DNA of 39,775 nt from an uncultured Paenibacillus sp. Its GTDB lineage: Bacteria; Bacillota; Bacilli; Paenibacillales; Paenibacillaceae. Location of the stretch: the NCBI GenBank assembly GCA_937895345.1, contig CALAWP010000102.1, positions 1-39,775 of the forward strand, given 5' to 3'. How positions within the stretch are numbered: position 1 is the stretch's first letter; every line of letters begins with the position of its first letter. Shown here in pieces: positions 24,533-31,984 of the stretch. Made by a program: the position numbers and the translations under genes. Below the pieces are notes generated by a model that was not told where the DNA came from, did not search any database, and saw nothing but the letters and a program-made list of their open reading frames with translations.

Positions 24533-24562
24533 ATGTTAGCGCTTACAATTTTAACCTGTCTC
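24533..24562 (-). promoter_or_regulatory. GH5 promoter with full cre site
   Basis: TGTTAGCGCTTACA (24534-24547), read on the minus strand as TGTAAGCGCTAACA, fits the CcpA consensus WTGNAANCGNWNNCW with its flanks. It overlaps a possible -10 TAACAT (24533-24538), with a weak -35 GAGACA (24557-24562) 18 bp away. The layout repeats that of the two other cre-like promoters in the window. Confidence 0.65.
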
Positions 24563-24815
24563 CTTTCAGCTTTTTACCCGTTGGAGTAAAGCAGAGCACT
24601 ACGGCGGCGCTGCAATGCTGATTTTGTTACTTAGAGCGGTTCCTGTGATACGGCAGCGGGGTTGCAGTGCTTATTTACCCGAAAATATACAATGCGGCGG
24701 AAACGAGACGCTTGCGCGCCTCAGCTCCCGCCGCTTGCATAGGACCTAATTTTACCTGCCCATCTTCTACGCTTAAAAGTTCCGGTTCCAGTTTCGGTTC
24801 CGCTTACGATTGCGA
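24563..24815. other. Intergenic region between the GH5 promoter and the oxidoreductase gene
   Basis: No gene is supported. It holds the candidate terminator hairpin at 24694-24734 and a patch of degenerate hexamers related to GGTTCC and GATTAC/GATTGC (about 24778-24826) that runs into the oxidoreductase stop codon. An Arg/Asn-rich reading frame through this patch is a by-product of the simple repeat. Confidence 0.5.
24694..24734 (-). terminator. Hairpin terminator of the oxidoreductase/isomerase operon
   Basis: GCGGCGG (24694-24700) pairs with CCGCCGC (24728-24734), and a nested GAGACGC/GCGCCTC stem fills the inside. On the minus strand ATTGTATATTTTC follows, an imperfect T-rich tract. It lies about 80 bases after the stop codon. 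Confidence 0.5.
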
Positions 24816-25859
24816 TTACGATTGCCTCTCGTAATACTCGCGCAAATCGAGCTTCCGGCCTGCCTTCGCGCTGTCGATCGCCCCGTGCACCATTGCCATG
24901 CTCTTGATGTTGTCGCGGCAGTCGGTTTCGGCTGGGCGGCCCGCTTCGAGCGCGGCGAACATTTCGTCCAGGCAGCCTTCATGTCCCGAGCGGCCTTGCC
25001 AGTCTAGCGATGCTTCCACGCGCTCATAATCGCGAATGAACTTCCCGGTTTGATCGCCCGGCGCCACGATTTCGGCGAACGGCGCCCCGTGGCCGTCCCA
25101 GACCGCCGTTCCCTTGTCGCCCGTGACCCGCCAATACGCTTCCCAAGACGTCGGCATCCCTTCCGCGCACCAGGAGCCGCGATAAGAGAAGACGGAGCCG
25201 TCCGACATTTCGAACAGGCATATCGCGGCGGCGTTCCCGGCATACCAGGAGCCCGGCGGATTGTATTCGTGGCAATAGACCGATACCGGGTCGGCGCCCG
25301 TAATCATACGCGCCTGATCGAACGTATGAATCGCCATGTCGAGAATGAGCGGGCTGTCCATGGCGTCCCGGAAGCCGCCGAAATGAGCGCCGATAAAAAA
25401 GTCCGCGCCGATATAGCCGACTCGGCCGATGCGGCCGCCTTGAACCATTTGCTGCAAAGCCCGTATATTCGCATTGTACCGCCGATTTTGCATTACGGCG
25501 TAAGATCGGCCGGTCCGGTCCGCGAGATCGACCAGCTTGCGCGCTTCCTCCATCGACTCCGCCATCGGCTTCTCGCTAAAGACATCGGCGCCGGCTTCCA
25601 ACGACGCGGAACATATGGCGTAATGGCTCGCTGGAATCGTTGCATCAAATACGAGATTCGCTCCCTCCGCCTCGATCGCTTCCTTCACGTCCGTATACAG
25701 GCCGCATTCCAGTCCGTGCCGCTCCGCCATGGCGCGGGCGTTATCCGGCTTAATATCGACCAGCCCGACAATGGCTGCGTTCTCCCGCGCCAGCGCTTCT
25801 CTGACCCATACATTGGCCATGGCCCCGCAGCCGGCCACGACGATTCGATGTTTGCTCAT
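24816..25859 (-). CDS. Gfo/Idh/MocA-family sugar oxidoreductase
   Basis: A 347-residue cytoplasmic dehydrogenase. Residues 1-120 form an NAD(P)-binding Rossmann domain starting VVAGCGAMANVW, with the family's EKPMAES at about 96-102. The C-terminal alpha/beta domain (125-330) carries LDMAIHTFDQARMI, the segment that supplies catalytic residues in this family. Substrates are free or derivatised sugars, inositols or sugar acids; the one used here is not determinable. The ATG follows the isomerase gene after 24 bases, so they form an operon. The pair is typical of sugar or cyclitol catabolic modules in Paenibacillus and could process a side-chain sugar released from xylan. Confidence 0.9.
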   Translation of the reverse strand: MSKHRIVVAGCGAMANVWVREALARENAAIVGLVDIKPDNARAMAERHGLECGLYTDVKEAIEAEGANLVFDATIPASHYAICSASLEAGADVFSEKPMAESMEEARKLVDLADRTGRSYAVMQNRRYNANIRALQQMVQGGRIGRVGYIGADFFIGAHFGGFRDAMDSPLILDMAIHTFDQARMITGADPVSVYCHEYNPPGSWYAGNAAAICLFEMSDGSVFSYRGSWCAEGMPTSWEAYWRVTGDKGTAVWDGHGAPFAEIVAPGDQTGKFIRDYERVEASLDWQGRSGHEGCLDEMFAALEAGRPAETDCRDNIKSMAMVHGAIDSAKAGRKLDLREYYERQS

Positions 25860-25883
25860 GTTCGTGTTCGTTCCCCTTCCCCG

Positions 25884-26780
25884 CTAGCTCGGATTCGGCA
25901 CATAATAGCCGCCGCGGCATTGCTTCAAGTAGTTCAAGGCATGAACTTGCCCCGTCATTTCCAGCTCCCCGCAATAGACGGGGTCGTGCCATCCTTCGAT
26001 ATCGATCGTCCCTTTGTAGCCCGCTTGCCGCAAAATCGTAATGACGTCGCTCCAGTTCGTATCGCCGAACCCCGGCGTCCGATGCCAAACGAACGGCTTC
26101 GGCCCGTGGACGCCGTATTCCTTCACAATATCCCAGGCGATGGTGGCGTCTTTCCCGTGTACGTGAAAAATTTTGTCCGTCCATTTCCGCAGCTGCGGGA
26201 TCGGGTCGATCAAGCTGACCATCTGATGGCAAGGCTCCCATTCCAATCCGATATTGTCGGCCGGCACGCTGTTGAACATCATTTCCCAAGCGGTCGGATT
26301 GTGCGCGATATTCCAGTCGCCCGTTTGCCACGTCCCGCCCATGTCGCAGTTTTCAAAAGCCAGCCGGACGCCGCGGTCCGCCGCCCGTCTGGCCAGCTCG
26401 CCGAACACTTCCGCAAATTTCGGCAGCGATTCGTCGATCGGCCGGCCGGTCAATCGGCCCGTAAACCCCGTCACGAGATCGGTGCCGAACAGATGGGCAT
26501 GATCGATCAGCCGCTCCCAGCTCGCCAGCGTATCCTCGCTGCCGTTCGCGCCCGTCAGCGGGTTGCCGAAGATGCTCACGGCGGAGATGACGACATCTTT
26601 GCCGTCGAGCAGCTCCTGCACCCGCTTCGCGGTTTCGGCCAGGTCGAGGCCCCCCGTCGTCTGCCAAAATGTAAGCGTATACGATTCAAAGCCGTATTCC
26701 GTAATTTGCGGGATGACGCGAACCGCGTCGCCTCCGCCCACCAGCGTTCCGATGCGAATTCCCGTATGACGTTCCGTCAT
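25884..26780 (-). CDS. Sugar phosphate isomerase/epimerase (xylose isomerase-like TIM barrel)
   Basis: A 298-residue AP-endonuclease-2-type TIM barrel protein. Metal-binding acids are expected at barrel strand ends; the motifs LAFENCDMGG (about 153-162), NIGLEWEPCH (about 190-199), FHVHGKDA (about 218-225) and DIEGWHDP (about 265-272) supply Glu, Asp and His in the usual order. The family includes inosose dehydratases and ketose epimerases. It is co-transcribed with the Gfo/Idh/MocA gene downstream and divergent from a cupin-AraC regulator. GGAG lies nine bases before the ATG. Its reaction probably interconverts or dehydrates the product of the oxidoreductase, or the reverse order. Confidence 0.87.
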   Translation of the reverse strand: MTERHTGIRIGTLVGGGDAVRVIPQITEYGFESYTLTFWQTTGGLDLAETAKRVQELLDGKDVVISAVSIFGNPLTGANGSEDTLASWERLIDHAHLFGTDLVTGFTGRLTGRPIDESLPKFAEVFGELARRAADRGVRLAFENCDMGGTWQTGDWNIAHNPTAWEMMFNSVPADNIGLEWEPCHQMVSLIDPIPQLRKWTDKIFHVHGKDATIAWDIVKEYGVHGPKPFVWHRTPGFGDTNWSDVITILRQAGYKGTIDIEGWHDPVYCGELEMTGQVHALNYLKQCRGGYYVPNPS

Positions 26781-26824
26781 TGTTCATCACTCCGATTTTT
26801 AGCTTGTATAGTCGTTCTGAACCC

Positions 26825-26830
26825 ATTATA
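26825..26830 (-). promoter_or_regulatory. -10 element of the isomerase/oxidoreductase operon
   Basis: A consensus TATAAT lies on the minus strand about 45 bases before the isomerase start. The -35 region is poor, as expected for an activator-dependent promoter. The divergent AraC regulator is the likely activator. Confidence 0.5.
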
Positions 26831-26967
26831 ATCGCATCATATCCGCACAATCTCTATACAATCTTGATGCATATTAGCCTTATATTGCGATGATTGCGGC
26901 AGAATGCGAGAATGTAATCCAAGTTATTTTCGAGAACGAACAGGAGCTTCCAAGAGGGGGAGTCGTC

Positions 26968-27858
26968 ATGACTTATCCGATCGATTTAAGGGAAGATACG
27001 AATCTTCGCGACGGACGTTATCCGGTCAATCTGTTCCGCAACGTGAGCCCCTCCGGCCCGGTCGGCCGCAACGTCCTATATTTGCATTGGCACGATCACT
27101 TTGAAATGATATTCGCAGGCTCGGGACAGGCGACGTTTCTGATCGATTCCCAGCCCTACGACGCCCGGCCGGGCGATGTGCTGATCGTACCGAGCGGCGG
27201 CCTGCATGTCGGCTATGCGGCATCCGAGGAAACCGTGCAATATTGGTCGCTCGTCTTCAACCGGTCGCTTCTTGCCGGCATCGCCGGCGATGCGCCGCAT
27301 GAGCAATTTGTGGCGCCTTATCTGGACGGCCGGCTCCGGTTTCCGGTCCGGCTGGCGGGTGAGGAAGCGGAGCATGAGCCGATCCGCGAGCTGATGCGCT
27401 CGATCGTGAATGAGTACGACGATAAGGAGAGAGGCTACGAGCTCATTGTCAAAGCCCGTCTCTATTTGTTGTTCGCCTTGCTGTCGCGCCAATATTTGCC
27501 GAAACGGGATCTCGACGCCGACGCCGCATCGGACCGGCGAATGGAGCGGTTCAAATCGCTCATTCTGCATATCCAATCGAACTATGCAAGCAAGCTGACG
27601 CTGGAGGATGCCGCCCGCATGATGCATATGACGCCGCATCACTTTTGCAAGGTGTTTAAAGCGGCCGCGGGCTGTACGTTCGTCGATTTTGTCAACCGGC
27701 ACCGGATGGATGCCGCCGAACGGCTGCTGCGGGAAGGTGCGCTGTCTGTCACGGAGGTGGCCGAGAACGTCGGCTGCGGCAACTTAAACTACTTCACCCG
27801 TCTCTACAAAAAAATGAAAGGCATAACGCCGTCGCAAGCGAAAAAATCGCCCGGCTAG
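26968..27858 (+). CDS. AraC-family regulator with N-terminal cupin sensor domain
   Basis: A 296-residue transcription factor. Residues about 20-140 form an AraC-type cupin with YLHWHDHFEMIF and RPGDVLIVPSGGLH, the usual ligand-binding motifs. Residues 190-296 form the double helix-turn-helix, with LEDAARMMHMTPHHFCKVFK and VAENVGCGNLNYFTRLYKK. Such regulators bind sugars directly, unlike the YesN-type regulators elsewhere in this window. It is divergent from the isomerase/oxidoreductase operon and is its likely activator. The start at 26968 is preceded by GAGGGGGAG five bases upstream; the frame opens further upstream at 26890 without a ribosome binding site. Confidence 0.9.
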   Translation: MTYPIDLREDTNLRDGRYPVNLFRNVSPSGPVGRNVLYLHWHDHFEMIFAGSGQATFLIDSQPYDARPGDVLIVPSGGLHVGYAASEETVQYWSLVFNRSLLAGIAGDAPHEQFVAPYLDGRLRFPVRLAGEEAEHEPIRELMRSIVNEYDDKERGYELIVKARLYLLFALLSRQYLPKRDLDADAASDRRMERFKSLILHIQSNYASKLTLEDAARMMHMTPHHFCKVFKAAAGCTFVDFVNRHRMDAAERLLREGALSVTEVAENVGCGNLNYFTRLYKKMKGITPSQAKKSPG

Positions 27859-27924
27859 CGGTAGACGCAGCCGCGATTGGCGGTTGATCGCGAAGCACAA
27901 CATGCGAGGCAAGATAACGACCCA

Positions 27925-27964
27925 AAGCGCCAAGAGCCTGCAAGGATGCAGGCTTTTGGCGCTT
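27925..27964 (+). terminator. Long hairpin after the cupin-AraC gene
   Basis: AAGCGCCAA-G-AGCCTGCA pairs with TGCAGGCT-T-TTGGCGCTT around a four-base loop, giving about 17 pairs with one mismatch. No T-tract follows on the plus strand. It probably ends the AraC transcript or blocks exonucleases. Confidence 0.55.
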
Positions 27965-28034
27965 CGGCATGGATAAAGCAGCTTGCGGGATGAACCCCCA
28001 TAACCCCCGCATCGACGGCGGCTTAGACGGGGGC

Positions 28035-28190
28035 GGATTCGCCGACTCGGCATTACGGCAAATTCGATGCATATACGGGTTCGCCGACACGGCAGCAACG
28101 GCAACATCGATGCTTGCCGGTTCGCCGACGCCGCAGCAACGACAAATTCGGATGCATGCCGGTTCACCAACACGGCGTCGACAACGACGC
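28035..28190. repeat. Degenerate tandem array, about four units of 41-43 bp
   Basis: Units start near 28035, 28078, 28119 and 28161, each opening GGTTCGCCGAC or a variant and containing CGGCA and a GATGC segment. The last unit is partial and ends a few bases before the GH43 stop codon. The rest of the 27859-28193 gap holds the AraC hairpin and no gene. Short reading frames through the array are repetitive and not credible as genes. Confidence 0.65.
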
Positions 28191-28193
28191 GGT

Positions 28194-30206
28194 TTATTCG
28201 GCGAACTGCCACTCCTTTAATGTCATCAGGCTTTCACCGGAATTGCCTCTAAACACCATATAAAGATCGTGAACGCCCGTTGCCCCTGCCACTTCCGTCG
28301 ACCGTTCCGCATACGCCCCGTTGCCGTCGGCAGCAGGAACGGGCAGCGTGCCGATCCGTTCGCCGTCGGGACCGTCCAGACGCAGCTCAATCGCGCTCGG
28401 AGAGCTTCCGCCAAGCACCGATGCGGTGAAGGACGAGGCGCCCTTGCTGCCGAAATCGACTTGAGACAATGCGATCCAGTCCCCGTTCTCGATACCTGTA
28501 ACCGCCATTTGGGTTGGCAAACCCAGTTGGCCTGCATTTCCATCGACAGCCTCCGTATTCACTCCTGCATTCCAGCCGAACGCAGCCGCTGCAACACGCT
28601 CGTAAGGATTAAACGTCTTCACCTGAGCGACGCCTTTGTAATCGGCCTCAATCTCCTGGATCGTTCCGTCTTCTTTGAAGAACACCTGGTTCAGATGCGT
28701 CGAACGATAGCCCTTCGGGTGGCCCATCGCTTTCGACAGCGTTTGCGCATGATAAGCGATATACCAGCTGTCATGGAACTGGAAAATCGCATGATGATTG
28801 TTGCCGCCTACCTGGAAGAAGTGACCCGGATTTTTCAAAATCGTATCCATATACGTCCAGGGGCCCATCGGACTGTCGCTGACCATATAAGCGATCTGTC
28901 CCGGCAGCGGTCCGTTGGGACGGTCTCCTTCGATAAAGTTGGAACAGTACGTGTAGTAATACCGTCCGTTCACCTTATTGATGCCGGAATTCTCGAACAT
29001 GTAAGGCGCCGGTATCGGAACGGCCCGATCGACGACGCTCACCATATCGTCGCCCAGTTGCATGACGCGCGCCGTATTCGGCATTTCATGCCGGCCTTCC
29101 GGGATGCCTCCGCCGAAGTAAATATAGGCTTTGCCGTCGTCGTCCACAAGCACGGCGGGATCGAATATCCACGTCACGTCTTCTACGCCGGGCGTCGATC
29201 TGGCAATGAGCGGTTTGCCGATCGGATCGGTCCACGGACCGGTCGGGCTGTCGCTCGTCAGCACGCCTACGCCGCTTGCATTGTTGGCAAAGTAGAGGAA
29301 AAACCGGTCTTCCCCGTCAATTTCTCGATGAACGGCGGCCGGAGCCCACGATTGGGTCGCCCATTTGGCCGCGCCTTCCGGACCGGCGGCATGAATGACG
29401 CCGTGATCCGTCCAGTTCACCAGGTCGTCGGAGGAAATGACCGCGATCTTATTAACCTTCCCGTACGTATTCTCTTTGACGTTGCCTTCGGCGTCATATT
29501 CGAACACGTCGTTGGTCATATACAAGTATACGCGTCCATCGTACACGAGAGCGTAAGGATCGGCGCCGAATTTATGCGAAACGAGCGGGTTGCCGTTCCC
29601 CGGCAGCTTGCCGACCGCGCGCGCCGGCGGCGCGTAGCTCACCTTGGCCTCGGCTCCGCTGACATCGACGGCTATCGTCCGATCGTCCTGCGAAACGATA
29701 TTCATTTTGTCCACGTTCACTTTTTCATTCACGCTGGTTGTCAACTCCCTGTTCAGCTTTAGTTTCATCGTAAGCAATTCCTTGCTTGAATCTTGGTTGT
29801 TTAAGGCGATGGCGGAACCGTCGGCATTCCGGATGACCAGCTCGGCGCCTCCGTCGCCCGCGGTAAAAGTAATGTCGTCGGCCTTCAGATTAGCTGTATT
29901 CGGAACGACTCCCGTTATCGCGAACATTTCCGGAAACCGGACCGACGCTTCGATCCGCGCCGCAGCCCCTTCTCCCGGCAGCTCATCCATCAGCAATCGG
30001 AGCTCGAATTCCGATCCCGCTTCGCCGCTCAGCGCCGCGTCGCTCTCCTTCAGATAGGCCGCCGGCGCATACGGAGGCTCAGTCAACTGCGGCAGCTCGG
30101 AAGCTTCCTGGCCGGATTGTGCAAACCGGAACAGCAAAATCAACGCGGTACCGATCAGGATGATCATTGCGGTTGCCAATAAGTAGGGCTTTTTTGCGAA
30201 TACCAT
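28194..30206 (-). CDS. Membrane-anchored GH43 enzyme with CBM6 (arabinoxylan arabinofuranohydrolase type)
   Basis: A 670-residue surface enzyme. Residues 8-27 form an uncleaved membrane anchor. Residues about 60-192 are a beta-sandwich resembling cohesin-like domains. The GH43 propeller runs from about 203 to 525, with D216 (base, in FGADPYAL), D349 (in WIFDPAVL) and E405 (acid, in YMFENSG). A CBM6 module closes the protein (535-670, NPYERVAAAAFGWNAGVNTE). The GH43-CBM6 order is that of XynD-type arabinoxylan arabinofuranohydrolases, which remove arabinose side chains from xylan. The anchor and cohesin-like N-terminus are not usual for that group. A cre-overlapped promoter lies upstream. The sensor operon at 30350-35468 is immediately upstream on the same strand. 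Confidence 0.87.
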   Translation of the reverse strand: MVFAKKPYLLATAMIILIGTALILLFRFAQSGQEASELPQLTEPPYAPAAYLKESDAALSGEAGSEFELRLLMDELPGEGAAARIEASVRFPEMFAITGVVPNTANLKADDITFTAGDGGAELVIRNADGSAIALNNQDSSKELLTMKLKLNRELTTSVNEKVNVDKMNIVSQDDRTIAVDVSGAEAKVSYAPPARAVGKLPGNGNPLVSHKFGADPYALVYDGRVYLYMTNDVFEYDAEGNVKENTYGKVNKIAVISSDDLVNWTDHGVIHAAGPEGAAKWATQSWAPAAVHREIDGEDRFFLYFANNASGVGVLTSDSPTGPWTDPIGKPLIARSTPGVEDVTWIFDPAVLVDDDGKAYIYFGGGIPEGRHEMPNTARVMQLGDDMVSVVDRAVPIPAPYMFENSGINKVNGRYYYTYCSNFIEGDRPNGPLPGQIAYMVSDSPMGPWTYMDTILKNPGHFFQVGGNNHHAIFQFHDSWYIAYHAQTLSKAMGHPKGYRSTHLNQVFFKEDGTIQEIEADYKGVAQVKTFNPYERVAAAAFGWNAGVNTEAVDGNAGQLGLPTQMAVTGIENGDWIALSQVDFGSKGASSFTASVLGGSSPSAIELRLDGPDGERIGTLPVPAADGNGAYAERSTEVAGATGVHDLYMVFRGNSGESLMTLKEWQFAE

Positions 30207-30261
30207 GACTCCCCCTCTTTCTTTCTATTTGCTGACGCATAAGTGCCCTGTACACCGTAAA

Positions 30262-30290
30262 AGTGTACCGCTTACATTTCGCGTCAACAA
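30262..30290 (-). promoter_or_regulatory. GH43-CBM6 promoter with overlapping cre-like site
   Basis: On the minus strand -35 TTGTTG (30285-30290) and -10 TACACT (30262-30267) have a 17-bp spacer. TGTAAGCGGTACA (30264-30276) overlaps the -10. It shares GGTTGTTG, then ATGTAAGCG and TACACTT, with the main-operon promoter at 21430-21459. Confidence 0.65.
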
Positions 30291-30349
30291 CCTGCCGATC
30301 GATGCGGAATGACCCTTGAAATTATAGGGGGAGTGAACGTGAATCGGCG

Positions 30350-31984
30350 TCATCCCGCCAAACTGTCCCGGTACTCCTGCGGCGTCATGCCTGTCACCTT
30401 TTTGAAAAAACGGGTAAACGAATGGGCCGCTTCATAGCCGACCATCACGGCGACGTCGCGCACCTTCAAGTCCCCGTCCTTCAGCAGCTCCTTCGCTCTT
30501 CGCATGCGGCATTGATCGATATATTCGGACAGGTTGATGCCCCGTTCCTGCTTGAATAGACGCGACAAGTAGGAAGGATTGAAATAATGGGCCTCCGCAA
30601 GCCGGACGAGGGACAAATCCTCGTGCAAATGGTCTTCAATAAATTGGCAGATCCGGTCGATCGCATTCGCCGTCCGGTCCCGCTCGTCCATGCGCTTGAA
30701 TTGAAACACGGTTGCCGCCGTTTGCTTCAAATAGCCGAATGCGTCCTTCATCGTCGCGTGATCGTCCAGCCGCATCAGCTTGGCGGCATCGCCGGTCTTG
30801 CCGTGCAGCCCCAGCCGGTTCATATAAGACAGCAATACAAGCGCGACGGAATAATACCCTTCGGTCGCCGTCCATACTTGATTTCCTTCACTGTGCACCA
30901 AGAAATAGGAAAGACGGTCCAGTTCCATCATAAAATCTTCTTCTCTGCCCGCCTCCAAATGCGCTTTCAAATGATCCGTCTTCACGCCGAGCGCCATGCC
31001 GTCCTTTCCGGCACAGCCATCCGCATGACCTTCGCCATCCTTCAAAATGACCGACAAACCGCCGCCGATCTTCATTTGCTGCAAACGGCGGAGCCTTGCG
31101 TACCGGTCCGGCAGCCCGGACCAGTCGCAAGAGCTCCCGCTTAACGTAAACGAAACGCTTGCTCCAAGCGATTCGAGGCACGCTTCCTGAATGAGCTCGA
31201 GCGTCCCTTCCAGAAATAAAATCAGCTGCCGGTCGAACGATGGCTGCGGTCCGGGCGCGGGCTGCACGAACCATACCGGGTCGCCTTGCCTGTCCGTTAC
31301 GCCCAGGCTGCGGAGCTTCGCGCCCATAAAAGAATCCCAGATCCAACGGACCGCTCGAATCGTTTCGCCGGCTTCCTCCGAGTCGTACGAACCTTTCGGA
31401 CTTTCGATGCGGCTAAGCACAAGGACGACGGGGGAACCGGCGTCCAGACGGATATTCAGCTTCCCGAAGCTTCGGGACAGCCGCTCCTGCCCGAAAACTG
31501 CCACATCGGCCGGCTGAATAAGCCGCCGCAAATAATCCGCTTGCGCCACAAGCTCCAACGCGGCGCTCTGCTCCCGCGATTGCTCCAGCATTTGCGCCAT
31601 CTGCTTGCCGTGATCCAGCTCTTGCATCACCTCGCCGACGGTTTCCATCACTTTCGCATACCCTTCCGTCTTCAGCAAATACCGCACATGGGGCATCTGA
31701 ATCGCCTTATAGGCATAATCGAATTCGCTGTAGCCGGTAAGAAAGACGACTCGGCATCTCGGCCAATGGGCTCGAATACGCTCCGTCAATTCCATCCCGC
31801 TCATGCCGGGCATGCGAATGTCGGTCAGGACGATATCGATGCGGGTGCGCGCCATCCAGCCCAGCGCTTCCGCAGCGGAATAGGCTTTGCAAATGTCAAG
31901 CTGGTCCGGCCTCCATTGGCTGAACGTTTCATATAAACCGTCCGTAATAATGTCTTCGTCATCCACGATCAGCATTCTGTACAT
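30350..31984 (-). CDS. YesN-type response regulator with AraC output domain
   Basis: A 544-residue cytoplasmic regulator. The receiver domain (1-120) is intact, with acidic pocket VDDED at 8-11 and acceptor D55 in LTDIRMPG; the conserved lysine is in YLLKTEG. A middle region of about 290 residues, typical of long YesN proteins, precedes an AraC double helix-turn-helix (about 440-544) ending VAVMVGYEAAHSFTRFFKKVTGMTPQEYRDS. It overlaps the 3' end of the kinase gene by 26 bases, so the two are translationally coupled partners. Likely targets are the GH43-CBM6 gene directly downstream and perhaps the main operon. GGGAGAG precedes the ATG. Confidence 0.93.
   Translation of the reverse strand: MYRMLIVDDEDIITDGLYETFSQWRPDQLDICKAYSAAEALGWMARTRIDIVLTDIRMPGMSGMELTERIRAHWPRCRVVFLTGYSEFDYAYKAIQMPHVRYLLKTEGYAKVMETVGEVMQELDHGKQMAQMLEQSREQSAALELVAQADYLRRLIQPADVAVFGQERLSRSFGKLNIRLDAGSPVVLVLSRIESPKGSYDSEEAGETIRAVRWIWDSFMGAKLRSLGVTDRQGDPVWFVQPAPGPQPSFDRQLILFLEGTLELIQEACLESLGASVSFTLSGSSCDWSGLPDRYARLRRLQQMKIGGGLSVILKDGEGHADGCAGKDGMALGVKTDHLKAHLEAGREEDFMMELDRLSYFLVHSEGNQVWTATEGYYSVALVLLSYMNRLGLHGKTGDAAKLMRLDDHATMKDAFGYLKQTAATVFQFKRMDERDRTANAIDRICQFIEDHLHEDLSLVRLAEAHYFNPSYLSRLFKQERGINLSEYIDQCRMRRAKELLKDGDLKVRDVAVMVGYEAAHSFTRFFKKVTGMTPQEYRDSLAG

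Noticed and set aside
24773..24982. A short Arg/Asn-rich minus-strand protein next to the oxidoreductase stop codon
   Set aside because: The Asn-Arg repeat comes from degenerate hexamers (GGTTCC, GATTAC) in the intergenic DNA, and the rest is a shadow frame of the oxidoreductase gene.
25050..26831. A 593-codon open frame on the plus strand opposite the oxidoreductase and isomerase genes
   Set aside because: It is antisense to two recognisable enzymes, Arg-rich without domain motifs, and has no start signal.
27859..28034. A tRNA or small RNA gene in the gap after the cupin-AraC regulator
   Set aside because: The 27925-27964 hairpin is a simple long stem without cloverleaf arms or a CCA-type end, and no promoter for a separate RNA was seen.
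28035..28190. CRISPR array
   Set aside because: Units are degenerate throughout, with no split into constant repeat and unique spacer, and no cas genes are nearby. The same holds for the 50-bp repeats at 1-301.
28067..28252. A small repetitive plus-strand protein (DACRF repeats)
   Set aside because: It arises from the 42-bp tandem array, has no ribosome binding site, and runs into the GH43 gene on the other strand.
28269..29762. A 497-codon open frame on the plus strand opposite the GH43-CBM6 gene
   Set aside because: The minus strand encodes a complete GH43 domain with catalytic residues, and the plus-strand frame shows no recognisable motif.
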